From Promicromonospora sp049532985 (GTDB taxonomy: Bacteria; Actinomycetota; Actinomycetes; Actinomycetales; Cellulomonadaceae): a DNA stretch of 64,000 nucleotides. This document shows, piece by piece, positions 23,136-33,450 of the stretch. The notes under the pieces were generated by a model. That model had not been told where the DNA came from, searched no databases, and saw only the letters and a list, made by a program, of their open reading frames with translations. The position numbers and the translations under genes were made by a program. The stretch is taken from assembly GCF_049532985.1 (NCBI RefSeq), contig NZ_CP186693.1:2108001-2172000 (forward strand), read 5' to 3'. Position 1 is the first letter of the stretch, and the number at the start of each line of letters is the position of its first letter.

Positions 23136-23780
23136 TCAGCGCGCGCCCGGCGCCGTCGAGACCTCCCCGCACGCCGGCCCCTGGTCGCCCCCCTCGGCGA
23201 GCACGCCGGCCACCAGCAGCTGGGCCAGGCGCGACGCGTCGTAGCGCAGCGCGTCGCACCCGCCGATGGACAGGTTCCCGATGCCGCGCATGAGCATGTA
23301 GCCGGTCACGCGGCCCGAGGCGGCGGGGCCTACCGCGGCCTCCAGCAGCGCGTCGCACACCGGCACGAGCCGGTCGATGAAGTACTCGTGCAGCGCGTTC
23401 GCCCCCTCCCCCGCGTCGGCCCCGAGGGCATCGGCCAGTCCGTGCTTGGTCACGAGGAAGTCGACGAAGCCCGCCACCCAGCGGCGCAGGGCCTGGCCCG
23501 CGTCCCCCGCCTCGCGCAACAGGACCGGCCCGGCCTCCGCGAGCGCCTCCACCTGATGCCGGTAGACGGCCACCACCAGCGCGGGCCGGGTCGGGAAGTG
23601 CCGGTAGATCGTGCCTATGCCCACCCCGGCACGGGCGGCGATGAGCCGGACGGGGGCGTCCACGCCGTCCGTGACGAACACGGCGGCCGCGGCGTCCAGG
23701 AGCGCCTGCTCGTTGCGCCGGGCGTCGGCGCGTCGCGCGCGGGAGGTCGTGCCGGCCGGGGTGGGGTCAGACGTCGTCAT
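23136..23780 (-). CDS. TetR/AcrR family transcriptional regulator
   Basis: 214 residues. The HTH LIAARAGVGIGTIYRHFPTRPALVVAVY spans about residues 46-73, followed by an all-helical ligand domain of the SbtR-like C-terminal type (LADALGADAGEGANALHEYF). It is divergent from the alpha/beta hydrolase at 23896. Two near-identical GGAACRGCGCTCC sites lie over that hydrolase's promoter, so this is its likely repressor and also autoregulated. Confidence 0.9.
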   Translation of the reverse strand: MTTSDPTPAGTTSRARRADARRNEQALLDAAAAVFVTDGVDAPVRLIAARAGVGIGTIYRHFPTRPALVVAVYRHQVEALAEAGPVLLREAGDAGQALRRWVAGFVDFLVTKHGLADALGADAGEGANALHEYFIDRLVPVCDALLEAAVGPAASGRVTGYMLMRGIGNLSIGGCDALRYDASRLAQLLVAGVLAEGGDQGPACGEVSTAPGAR

Positions 23781-23799
23781 GGGTCACCTTCGTCGATGC

Positions 23800-23843
23800 T
23801 TGCTAAACGGAACAGCGCTCCGTATGATCCGGAACGGCGCTCC
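23800..23843 (+). promoter_or_regulatory. Hydrolase promoter with twin TetR operators
   Basis: -35 TTGCTA (23800-23805), 17-bp spacer, -10 TATGAT (23823-23828). Operator 1 GGAACAGCGCTCC (23809-23821) fills the spacer; operator 2 GGAACGGCGCTCC (23831-23843) covers the start site. Their starts are 22 bp apart, about two helical turns. Confidence 0.75.
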
Positions 23844-23895
23844 GCTTCCATTCTCCCGGGCGGAGGCCCTCCATGCAAAGGACGGCACACCCACC

Positions 23896-24864
23896 ATGAG
23901 CACCACCCCCGCAACAGCCATCGGTACCCCGATCGTCCGCGCCCTGGACGACGTCGTCGGCCACGGCGAACCCGTCGTCTCCGTCGCGCCGGTCACGCTC
24001 GACTCCCCCGGCCGCGCCCGCCCGCTCGAGGTGCGCGTCTCCGCCCCTGTCACCGGTACGGACCTGCCGGTGCTCCTGTTCTCCCACGGCAACGGCTGGT
24101 CCTACGACGGGTACGCGCCCCTGACCGCGTTCTGGGCCTCCCGCGGGTTCGTCGTGGTGCAGCCCACGCACCTGGACTCGCGTCGCGACGGCATCGCGTT
24201 CGACGACCCCCGGTTCGGTCAGGTCTGGGCCCGGCGACGCGAGGACCTGGTGAGCGTCCTGGACCAGCTCGGCACCGTCGAGGACGCCGTCCCGGGCCTC
24301 GCCGGCCGGGTCGACCGCGACGTCGTGGCCGCGGCCGGCCATTCCTGGGGCGGGCAGACCGTGCAGATGCTGCTCGGCGCGCGCGTCCTGGACGAGGCCG
24401 GCCGGCCCGGTCCGGACTGGACGGACCGGCGCGTGCGCGCCGGCGTCCTGCTGGCCACGGCCGGTCTCGCGGGTGACGAGCTGCAGCCGTTCGCCCGGGA
24501 GCACTTCCCGTTCATGAACCCGTCGTTCGCCGAGCTGACGACGCCCACGCTGGTCGTGGCCGGTGACGCGGACCAGTCGCAGCTCACCAGCCGGGGGCCC
24601 GACTGGTTCACCGACGCCTACACCCACGCGCCCGGGGCCACCGACCTGCTCACGTTGTCCGGGGCGGCCCACGGCCTGGGCGGCATCTCGGGCTGGGAGG
24701 CCGCCGAGACCACCGACGAGAACCCGGAGCGCGTGGCGGTCCTGGCCCGCCTGACCACGGCGTACCTGCGCACCGCGCTGGACCCGGCCGATCCCTCGTG
24801 GGCACGGGCGAGCACCGCTCTGGCCGACGTCGGCGGCTCGGTCGGTCACGTCGAGTCCAAGTAA
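23896..24864 (+). CDS. Alpha/beta hydrolase (chlorophyllase/PAF-acetylhydrolase-like)
   Basis: 322 residues, no signal peptide. The fold shows LPVLLFSHGNGWSYDGY (oxyanion region), the nucleophile elbow AAGHSWGGQT, an acid in VVAGDADQSQL and a His in GAAHGLGGISGWE. The SHGNG and GHSWGG pattern is shared by chlorophyllase-like and platelet-activating-factor acetylhydrolase-like esterases; a cytoplasmic esterase or lipase is the safe statement. It is controlled by the divergent TetR protein through twin operators, suggesting an inducible response to an ester ligand. Confidence 0.82.
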   Translation: MSTTPATAIGTPIVRALDDVVGHGEPVVSVAPVTLDSPGRARPLEVRVSAPVTGTDLPVLLFSHGNGWSYDGYAPLTAFWASRGFVVVQPTHLDSRRDGIAFDDPRFGQVWARRREDLVSVLDQLGTVEDAVPGLAGRVDRDVVAAAGHSWGGQTVQMLLGARVLDEAGRPGPDWTDRRVRAGVLLATAGLAGDELQPFAREHFPFMNPSFAELTTPTLVVAGDADQSQLTSRGPDWFTDAYTHAPGATDLLTLSGAAHGLGGISGWEAAETTDENPERVAVLARLTTAYLRTALDPADPSWARASTALADVGGSVGHVESK

Positions 24865-24983
24865 CCGCCCGGACACGTGCTGCGCCACGCCGTGCGCCCC
24901 GACTCGGTGGACGTCGACCGTTGTCCACAGGGTCCACGCCACCAGGGCGGCCGGTGTCACCGGCTCCTGGCACACTGGCGGCC

Positions 24984-26852
<1,869 letters not shown>

Positions 26853-26864
26853 CCGGGGCCGCGC

Positions 26865-28121
26865 TCACAGGTCGTGCTCGGCGAGCTCACGGAACTCGTC
26901 GGGCACGACGCCGCCACGGCGCAGCACCACCGGGAGGTAGCCGACGGCGTCGGTGCCGAACCGCGAGCGGATCGCGTCCACCGACTCGTCGACCGCACTG
27001 CGCGCCACGCCCGGCCCGGAGCCGGGCCGCCACGGGTCGGGCGGTTGGAGGTCGAGCTCGAGCTGGACCGCCGTCTGGTCCACGATGTTCGAGACGGAGA
27101 CGCCGAGCAGCGTGATCTCGCACGGGGCCGCGTCCTCGATCGCGGACCAGGCCAGCCGCACCGCGACCTCGGTGAGGGTGAGCGTGGCGGCGACCGGGAC
27201 CGGCAGCGTGAGCGACCGCGTCGCCCGCTGCATCCCCGCGAAGCGGACCGCCACCGTCACCGTGCGCCCCGCGCGCTGCTTGGCCCGCAGGCGCCGCGAC
27301 ACCCGGTCGGACAGGTGCGCCAGGACCGCCCGGACGCCCTCGGGCTCCGGAGCGCGCCGGCTCAGGGCCGACTGGGCTCCCACGGAGCGGGCGCGGCGGC
27401 TGGTCACGACCCGGCGGGCGTCCTGGTCCTGCGCCATCGCGCTGATCTTGTGGCCCACGGCGTGCCCGAGGATGTGCTCGACCGCGGACGACGGGGTGCG
27501 CGCCAGCTCGCCGATCGTCCGGATGCCGAGGTCGGCGAGCCGCTGCCCGGTCACGGGACCCACGCCCCAGATCAGGCCGACGGGCAGCGGGTCGAGGAAC
27601 TCGCGCTCGGCGCCCGGGTCGACGACGACCAGCCCGTCCGGCTTGGCCACCTGGGAGGCGATCTTGGCGAGGTGCTTGGTCCGTGCGGCACCGACCGAGA
27701 TGGGCAGACCCACCTCGGCACGGACGCGCTCACGGATCCGCGCCCCGATCGCGGCGGGCGGGCCGAACAGGTGCGTCGCCCCCGACACGTCGAGGAACGC
27801 CTCGTCGATCGAGATCCGTTCGACCGTCGGCGTGACGTCGGCCAGGACCGCCATCACGGCGTCACCCAGGCGCTGGTACTCCCCGAAGTGGCCCCGCACG
27901 AACACGAGGTCCGGACAGAGCCGGGCCGCTCGCCAGCCCGGCATCCCGCCCTGGACCCCGTGGACCTTGGCCTCGTAGGAGGCCGCGAGCACCACGCCCC
28001 CGCGCGGCCCGCCCCCGACGGCGATCGGGCGCCCGCGCAGCGCAGGGTCCAGCAGCTGCTCGACCGACGCGTAGAACGCGTCCAGGTCGGCGTGCAGGAT
28101 CGTGGCGCCGGGCTGGGACAT
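26865..28121 (-). CDS. dinB: DNA polymerase IV (Y family)
   Basis: 418 residues from the ATG at 28121. Palm/fingers signatures HADLDAFYASVEQ and RISIDEAFLDVSG carry the catalytic acidic residues; the thumb HhH segment reads LIWGVGPVTGQRLADLGI and the little-finger domain follows to about residue 350. It is an error-prone translesion polymerase. The C-terminal 60 residues lack a clear QLxLF-type clamp motif, although VQLELDLQ near residue 365 could serve. A perfect 16-bp LexA box lies 13 bp upstream of the start, so it should be DNA-damage inducible. Confidence 0.96.
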   Translation of the reverse strand: MSQPGATILHADLDAFYASVEQLLDPALRGRPIAVGGGPRGGVVLAASYEAKVHGVQGGMPGWRAARLCPDLVFVRGHFGEYQRLGDAVMAVLADVTPTVERISIDEAFLDVSGATHLFGPPAAIGARIRERVRAEVGLPISVGAARTKHLAKIASQVAKPDGLVVVDPGAEREFLDPLPVGLIWGVGPVTGQRLADLGIRTIGELARTPSSAVEHILGHAVGHKISAMAQDQDARRVVTSRRARSVGAQSALSRRAPEPEGVRAVLAHLSDRVSRRLRAKQRAGRTVTVAVRFAGMQRATRSLTLPVPVAATLTLTEVAVRLAWSAIEDAAPCEITLLGVSVSNIVDQTAVQLELDLQPPDPWRPGSGPGVARSAVDESVDAIRSRFGTDAVGYLPVVLRRGGVVPDEFRELAEHDL

Positions 28122-28134
28122 ACGGCCATGGTAC

Positions 28135-28150
28135 TCGAACGCGTGTTCGA
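28135..28150 (-). promoter_or_regulatory. LexA (SOS) box of dinB
   Basis: TCGAAC-GCGT-GTTCGA: both 6-bp arms match the Gram-positive/actinobacterial LexA consensus TCGAAC-N4-GTTCGA exactly. It lies between the upstream DUF1963 stop and the dinB start. Confidence 0.88.
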
Positions 28151-28165
28151 CCCCTGGCGAGGCCG

Positions 28166-29086
28166 TCAGGGATTGGCGTACATCTGCACCAGGACCCGGT
28201 CGAACCGCTCCGCCTCCAGGTCCTGGCGCGTGATCGTCCAGTACAGGACGCCCATCGGCACCCCGATCCACTGCGCGAGCACGACCCAGTCCTCGGGGCG
28301 GGAGCGGTGCTCGCCGGAGCTCTCGTGCGCCGAGGCACGAGCAGGGTCCCCGTACCCGTCGAAGTCGTAGGCGTGCCCGCCGAGCTGCCACTCGCCACCG
28401 CCGTCGGACTGCTCGGACCAGACCTCCTGGAGCACGCTCGCCCAGGGATGCCCGGCGACACTCTCGGCGTCGAGCGGGCAGGTGGGCAGGGACACCCCGG
28501 GGACCAGCCGAAGGTCGCCGGTCCGGCGCAGGGTCGCGTCCAGGTCTGCGGGCGAGTCGAACTCGTACGGCTCGTAGTCGGGCGCGGCCTCCCGCGCCTC
28601 GACCGGAGCTCCCGCCGGGACGTACACGGCGCCGCCCGGCAGCACCACGTCGTCCAGCTCGACGTTCGCGAACAGGAGCACGTGGCCACCGGGCGGCAGC
28701 GGCAGGTCGGTGGCACCCGGCGGGATCGCCGCGAGGTCGAGCGTGACGATGAGCTGGTACTCGTCGGAGCGGTCGGGTCCGTACACCGTGGCGGGCGTGG
28801 GGACGTCCGGCGGGAGCATCAGGGGCGTGCCGAGGCGGCCCACGGCCGGGCCGTCACCGTCGGGCGCCGTCCGCAGCGTCGGCCGGGCCAGGCCCAGCCA
28901 CCGGTCGACGTCGGCCGCCGGGACGCCCCGGTCGATCGCCTGCTCACGAAACCGGTCCAGCCACCACAACGTGCCGGCCGGAAGGTGCCGCACCGACCCG
29001 GGCAGCACCCCGGCGCCCACCCTCCGGCCCGCCTCCCGCCTGCCAGCACTGCCCTGACCTGCCACTTCCCCATCGCCTCTGTGCAT
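28166..29086 (-). CDS. DUF1963 (YwqG-like) protein
   Basis: 306 residues without signal peptide. The YwqG/DUF1963 pattern is visible: RLGTPLMLPPDVPTP (the family's GG-P-LP entry), YQLIVTLDLAAIPPGATDLPLPPGGHVLLFANVE, and LGGHAYDFDGYGDP near the C-terminus. These cytoplasmic proteins have no assigned reaction. It is co-directional with dinB, but the SOS box between them suggests dinB has its own promoter. Confidence 0.8.
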   Translation of the reverse strand: MHRGDGEVAGQGSAGRREAGRRVGAGVLPGSVRHLPAGTLWWLDRFREQAIDRGVPAADVDRWLGLARPTLRTAPDGDGPAVGRLGTPLMLPPDVPTPATVYGPDRSDEYQLIVTLDLAAIPPGATDLPLPPGGHVLLFANVELDDVVLPGGAVYVPAGAPVEAREAAPDYEPYEFDSPADLDATLRRTGDLRLVPGVSLPTCPLDAESVAGHPWASVLQEVWSEQSDGGGEWQLGGHAYDFDGYGDPARASAHESSGEHRSRPEDWVVLAQWIGVPMGVLYWTITRQDLEAERFDRVLVQMYANP

Positions 29087-29241
29087 ATCGGGAGTTTACG
29101 GACACCCTTCAGGTGCCGGCCGACAGCCGCCCGGCCCACCCCGCTGAGGTTCGTTCGGCAGGCCACGGGCGACCGTCGAGCACCCGACAACCGCCATCGG
29201 CGTCCTGCTGAACGACGGTCAGGACCAACCATCTCCCGCCG

Positions 29242-29251
29242 TCATATATGA
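29242..29251. promoter_or_regulatory. Palindrome at the GntR start
   Basis: TCATATATGA, a perfect 10-bp palindrome overlapping candidate -10 hexamer TATGAT (29247-29252). This is a likely autoregulatory site of the FCD-type GntR protein. Confidence 0.45.
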
Positions 29252-29907
29252 TGTACGACGTGACCACGACGCCCCCGGCCGCGCTCCCCTCCCGGACCGA
29301 GCACGCGCTCGCCACCATCAAGGAGGGCATCCTCAGCGGCCGCCTCGCCGCCGGACAGCCGCTGGTCGAGGCCGAGATCGCGACTGAGCTCGCCATGTCC
29401 AAGACACCGGTCCGCGAGGCGCTCAAGACCCTGGAGATGAGCGGGCTCGTCGTCGTGCGGCCCTACGTCGGGGTGCGAGTGCGCGAGCTGACGCAGGAGG
29501 ACGCCGTGGCCATCTACGAGACCCGCCTGCTGCTGGAGCCCGAGGCCACCCGCCGCAGCGTGCTGCGCGGCATGGACACGGCCGCGGCCCGTGCCGCGCT
29601 GGAGCGTGCTGCCCGGGCGACGGAACCCGCGCAGCGCAGCCTGGCCAACCGGGCGTTCCACGCGGCGCTGTGGGGCGCGTCCGGCAACACGATCCTGATC
29701 GGCATGCTGGAGGGCCTGCGGGACCAGACGGCGCTCGCCGCGGTCACCACGTGGGCCAGGCAGCCGAGCTGGGGCGACGAGGCGCAGGAGCACGAGCGGA
29801 TCCTCGACGCCGCCGAGGCGGGCGACGCAGACCTCGCTGCCGACCTGACCCGCCGGCACATCGCCGGCTTCCTCGACCGGCTCCGCCAGGGAGGTGCGAC
29901 CGACTGA
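29248..29907 (+). CDS. GntR family regulator (FadR/FCD subfamily)
   Basis: Up to 219 residues. Winged HTH about 15-75 (LATIKEGILSGRLAAGQPLVEAEIATELAMSKTPVREALKTLEMSGLV), then the helical FCD ligand domain with metal-binding residues spread as in the family (RLLLEPEATRR, NRAFHAALW, EHERILDA, HIAGFLDRL). ATGs at 29248 and 29251 sit inside the promoter palindrome; the GTG at 29260, 7 nt after TATGAT, is probably the true start of a leaderless message. It stands before, and in the same direction as, the sugar-acid operon it likely controls. Confidence 0.9.
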   Translation: MMYDVTTTPPAALPSRTEHALATIKEGILSGRLAAGQPLVEAEIATELAMSKTPVREALKTLEMSGLVVVRPYVGVRVRELTQEDAVAIYETRLLLEPEATRRSVLRGMDTAAARAALERAARATEPAQRSLANRAFHAALWGASGNTILIGMLEGLRDQTALAAVTTWARQPSWGDEAQEHERILDAAEAGDADLAADLTRRHIAGFLDRLRQGGATD

Positions 29908-30026
29908 CCCGCAGGATCTGAGCCGCGAGCGCCGGCCGGCCACAGTGCCCCAGGCCGGCAGGAGCGGTACGCACGCGAGGTGCAGCCCGTTCACCGCCAA
30001 GTTCCCGGGCCGCACCTCTGGAACGT

Positions 30027-30045
30027 GTGCTCCATGGCGGAGCAC
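30027..30045. promoter_or_regulatory. Inverted repeat upstream of sugar-acid operon
   Basis: GTGCTCC-ATGGC-GGAGCAC, perfect 7-bp arms, 26 bp before the MFS start. It could be an operator or a leader hairpin. Confidence 0.4.
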
Positions 30046-30071
30046 GCACGTCACTCGATGGAGGAGCAACG

Positions 30072-31400
30072 ATGCTCAATAGTACAAAGCAGCCCGCGTC
30101 CGTCGCGGCCCGCGCCCGGCGCAGCCAGATGCGCTGGACGATCGTCGCGTTCTCGGCGCTCGGGCTCACGATCGCCTACCTCGACCGCGCCGCCCTGAGC
30201 GTGGCACTGCCGTTCATCGCGGAGGACTTCCACATCAGCCCGGCCGTCCAGGGCGTGCTGCTGTCGTCGTTCTTCTGGACCTACGCCCTGTTCCAGGTTC
30301 CGTCGGGCTGGCTCCTGGACAAGTTCGGACCGCGCGTCATCTACCCCATCGCCGTGGGCTGGTGGTCTCTCTGGACGGCGCTGACCGCCGTCGCGACGGG
30401 CGTGACGAGCCTGATCGTCTTCCGGCTCGGCCTGGGGATCGGCGAGGCACCGGTGCAGCCGGCGAACATCAAGGTGGTCTCCACCTGGTTCCCGCGTCGG
30501 GAGCGGGCCTTCGCCTCCAGCCTGTTCGACATGGGTCAGCAGATCGGGTCGGCCCTGTCGATCCCGATCGTCACGTCGATCGCGGTCTTCGCCGGGTGGC
30601 GCTGGACCTTCGTGGTGATCGGTGCCGTGGGCCTGCTCTGGATCGTGGGCTGGCTCGCCATCTACCGCGCCCCGCAGGACCACCAGCGCGTCAACGCCGC
30701 AGAGCTCGACCACATCCGCTCCGACCAGGCCGAGATGGTGCGGCACAGCGGCGAGGAGGTGCGCTGGAGCACGCTGCTGCGCGACAACCAGACCTGGGCG
30801 CTCCTGCTGGGTTACGTCTTCCGGTCGCTCGCCGGTGCGTTCTTCCTGACCTGGTACCCCAGCTACCTGCTCAACGAGCGCGGGTTCACCGAGGCCGAGT
30901 TCGGCATGGTCGGCGCCCTGCCCGCCGTGATCGCCATCGGTTCGACCGTGCTGGGCGGCATCGTCTCCGACCGCATGCTCGCGAGCGGCCTGTCCCCGAA
31001 CGTCGCGCGCAAGGTGCCGATCATCTCGGGCCTCGTGCTCAGTGCGTGCATCGGGTTCAGCCCGTTCGTGGAGAGCAACGTGGTGCTCATGGTGATCCTC
31101 ACGGTCTCCAGCGCCGCGCACTCCTTCGCGGGTGCCGCGATCCTCAGCCTGCCGGCCGAGGTCTCCCCCAGTCCCGAGCGCGTGGGCTCACTGGCCGGCT
31201 TCCAGAACTTCGGCTCGCAGCTCGGCAACCTGATCAGCCCGATCGCCATCGGCCTGGCCCTGACGGCCTCGGACGGTTCCTACCTGTGGCCGCTCGTGTT
31301 CGCGGCGATCAGCTGCCTGGTCAGCGCCGCCGTCTACGGCTTCTGGGTGCGCATCAAGCCCGTCGAGCAGCAGGACACCCCTCAGAACGGAGAATCATGA
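30072..31400 (+). CDS. MFS transporter, anion:cation symporter (ACS) type
   Basis: 442 residues from an ATG with GAGGAG upstream. Twelve membrane helices; the loop 2-3 signature is GWLLDKFGPR and the N-terminal helix has TIAYLDRAALSVALPFI, the D-R motif of the ACS family (GudP, DgoT, ExuT, LgoT), which imports hexuronates, aldonates and aldarates with protons. It is first gene of a four-gene operon with ATGA overlaps, so the solute should be the substrate of the downstream enolase-superfamily dehydratase. Confidence 0.9.
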   Translation: MLNSTKQPASVAARARRSQMRWTIVAFSALGLTIAYLDRAALSVALPFIAEDFHISPAVQGVLLSSFFWTYALFQVPSGWLLDKFGPRVIYPIAVGWWSLWTALTAVATGVTSLIVFRLGLGIGEAPVQPANIKVVSTWFPRRERAFASSLFDMGQQIGSALSIPIVTSIAVFAGWRWTFVVIGAVGLLWIVGWLAIYRAPQDHQRVNAAELDHIRSDQAEMVRHSGEEVRWSTLLRDNQTWALLLGYVFRSLAGAFFLTWYPSYLLNERGFTEAEFGMVGALPAVIAIGSTVLGGIVSDRMLASGLSPNVARKVPIISGLVLSACIGFSPFVESNVVLMVILTVSSAAHSFAGAAILSLPAEVSPSPERVGSLAGFQNFGSQLGNLISPIAIGLALTASDGSYLWPLVFAAISCLVSAAVYGFWVRIKPVEQQDTPQNGES

Positions 31401-32305
31401 CCGGGTACCACGACATCGTCGAACGCCTGCGGACGGTCGTCGGCATCCCCGTCGTCCCCTACGCGGCCGACGGTTCCGTCGACCTCGCCCTGACCGGGCG
31501 GCTCGCCGGGCGCCTGGTCGACGCGGGGCTCGGCGCCATCACGCCCAACGGCAACACCGGCGAGTTCTACGCCCTGAGCCCGCGGGAGCGGGCCGACGTC
31601 GCCCGCACGGTGACCGACGCCGCGGGCGACCGGGCCGTGGTCGTCGTCGGCGTGGGGCTGGACCCGGCCACGGCGCAGGCCGAGGCGCGGGCGGCCGCCG
31701 AGCTGGGCGCGCACGCCGTGATGGTGCACCAGCCGGTGCTGCCGTACATGTCACGGCAGGGCTGGGTCGAGTACACGGCCGCCGTCGCGCACGCCGCGGG
31801 TGGCCTCGCCGTACTGCCGTACGTGAGCTCCCCCGTGATCCGCGGAACGGACATCGCGGCGCTCGCACAGGCCGCGGACAACGTGGTGGGCATCAAGTAC
31901 TCCGTGCCGGACCCGGTGGCGTTCGCCGAGACGGTGCAGGACACGGACGCCGACCTGCTGTGGATCGCCGGGCTCGCCGAGTCCTACGCACCCTCGGCGT
32001 GGCAGGCGGGGGCCCGCGCGTTCACCTCGGGCCTGGTCAACGTGGCGCCCGACGTCTCGTTCGGCCTCCTGGACGCCCTGCGCCAGGACGACGCCGCCCG
32101 CGCGTCCGCGGTGTGGCGGCGCATCCGGGAGTTCGAGCAGCTCCGGGCCCGGGACCGGTCGGCGGACAACGTGTCGGTGGTCAAGGAGGCCATGCACCAG
32201 ATGGGCCTGTGCGACCGCTCCGTGCGGCCGCCCAGCACCATCCTGGGCGAACCCGACCGCGCCGCGATCACGCGCATCCTCGACGACTGGAAGGCCTCGG
32301 CATGA
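31397..32305 (+). CDS. DHDPS/NAL-family sugar-acid lyase or dehydratase
   Basis: 302 residues, a TIM barrel of the dihydrodipicolinate synthase/N-acetylneuraminate lyase superfamily. Schiff-base Lys167 lies in VVGIKYS; the substrate carboxylate loop is PNGNTGEF (51-58), where DapA has GTTGE; the partner Tyr lies in LPYVSSP. The Asn-rich loop and operon context argue against lysine synthesis. It is most likely a 5-keto-4-deoxyglucarate or 2-keto-3-deoxy-arabonate dehydratase-type enzyme yielding 2-oxoglutarate semialdehyde; a 2-keto-3-deoxy-sugar-acid aldolase is the alternative. It overlaps its neighbours by 4 nt on both sides. Confidence 0.85.
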   Translation: MTGYHDIVERLRTVVGIPVVPYAADGSVDLALTGRLAGRLVDAGLGAITPNGNTGEFYALSPRERADVARTVTDAAGDRAVVVVGVGLDPATAQAEARAAAELGAHAVMVHQPVLPYMSRQGWVEYTAAVAHAAGGLAVLPYVSSPVIRGTDIAALAQAADNVVGIKYSVPDPVAFAETVQDTDADLLWIAGLAESYAPSAWQAGARAFTSGLVNVAPDVSFGLLDALRQDDAARASAVWRRIREFEQLRARDRSADNVSVVKEAMHQMGLCDRSVRPPSTILGEPDRAAITRILDDWKASA

Positions 32306-33450
32306 CCACCGGAACGAAGATCGCCCGGCTGACCACCTACCTCCAGCGGGTGGGCAACCGTCCGCGGGTGCTGCTGCGGATCACCACCGACGGCGGCCTC
32401 GACGGCTGGGCCGAGATGTACAACCACGGCCCCGACCTGGCCTACCCCGCCATCATCGAGTACATCGCGGACCAGGTCACGGGCCTCGATGCGACCCGCG
32501 TCGCCTACGTGAACCAGCTGCTGCACCAGTCGGCACGGTTCCCGCAGGGGGCGCTGGGCCTGGCCGCCGTCGCCGCGGTGGACCACGCCCTGTGGGACAT
32601 CGCCGCGAAGGCCGCCGGCGTGCCCGTGTACCAGCTGCTCGGCGGCGCCGTCCGCGACCGGGTGCGGGTGTACGCGGGCCTGTACGACGCACCCGACGTG
32701 CCGCAGCTGGTCGAGCGCACGGCCGCGCTGCACGAGCACCACGGCGTGGACGCGTTCAAGCTCAGCCCCTACCGCCGCGACCTGCACCGGTCGCGGTTCG
32801 GGCTGGTCGCCCGGGAGCTCGGCGACTGGTTCGGGCAGATCCGCGCGAGCCACCCCGAGGAGTGGGAGTTCGCGTTCGACGCCCACGGCTGCCTCTGGGA
32901 GCCGCGCCAGGCCGTGGACCTCGCGGCAGCGCTGGCGCCGAACGAGCCGCTGTTCCTCGAGGAGCCCATCCGCCCCGAGTACCTGCCGGCGTGGGGCCGG
33001 ATCCGCGCGGAGATGACGGTGCCGCTCGCCACGGGCGAGTCGCTGTACTCCCCGAACGAGTTCCTCGGCCTGCTGACCGTGCAGGGCGCCGACATCGTCC
33101 AGCCCGACATCGCCGTGGTGGGCGGGCTCACCCAGATGCGCAAGATCGCCACGCTGGCCGAGGCGCACGACGTGCCCGTGGCGCCCCACAACCCCATGGG
33201 CCCGCTCGCGACGGCGGCCAACGTGCACTTCGCGGCGGCCACGTGGAACTTCTCGATCCTCGAGTACAAGCCGGACGACGTCTCCTGGTGCCACGACCCG
33301 TACGTGCCGGTCGACGGGCACCTGGAGCTGCGGCCGGACCGACCTGGCTGGGGCCTCGAGATCGACGAGTCCGCGCTGGCCGGCGACGACTGGGTGCACT
33401 GGGAGCGCACGGTGCCCGTGCGCCGGGACGGGTCGACGGCATGGATGTGA
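32302..33450 (+). CDS. Enolase-superfamily sugar-acid dehydratase
   Basis: 382 residues, mandelate racemase/muconate lactonising type: N-terminal capping domain (1-120), then a modified TIM barrel. Metal ligands Asp193 (FDAHG), Glu220 (FLEEP) and Glu246 (ATGES); His296 (APHNP) with Asp269 (QPDIA) form the base dyad; His195, two residues after the first metal ligand, is the extra acid seen in galactonate and mannonate dehydratases. It should dehydrate an aldonate or aldarate to a 2-keto-3-deoxy acid. It overlaps the upstream gene by 4 nt and the downstream aldehyde dehydrogenase by 10 nt. Confidence 0.88.
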   Translation: MTTGTKIARLTTYLQRVGNRPRVLLRITTDGGLDGWAEMYNHGPDLAYPAIIEYIADQVTGLDATRVAYVNQLLHQSARFPQGALGLAAVAAVDHALWDIAAKAAGVPVYQLLGGAVRDRVRVYAGLYDAPDVPQLVERTAALHEHHGVDAFKLSPYRRDLHRSRFGLVARELGDWFGQIRASHPEEWEFAFDAHGCLWEPRQAVDLAAALAPNEPLFLEEPIRPEYLPAWGRIRAEMTVPLATGESLYSPNEFLGLLTVQGADIVQPDIAVVGGLTQMRKIATLAEAHDVPVAPHNPMGPLATAANVHFAAATWNFSILEYKPDDVSWCHDPYVPVDGHLELRPDRPGWGLEIDESALAGDDWVHWERTVPVRRDGSTAWM

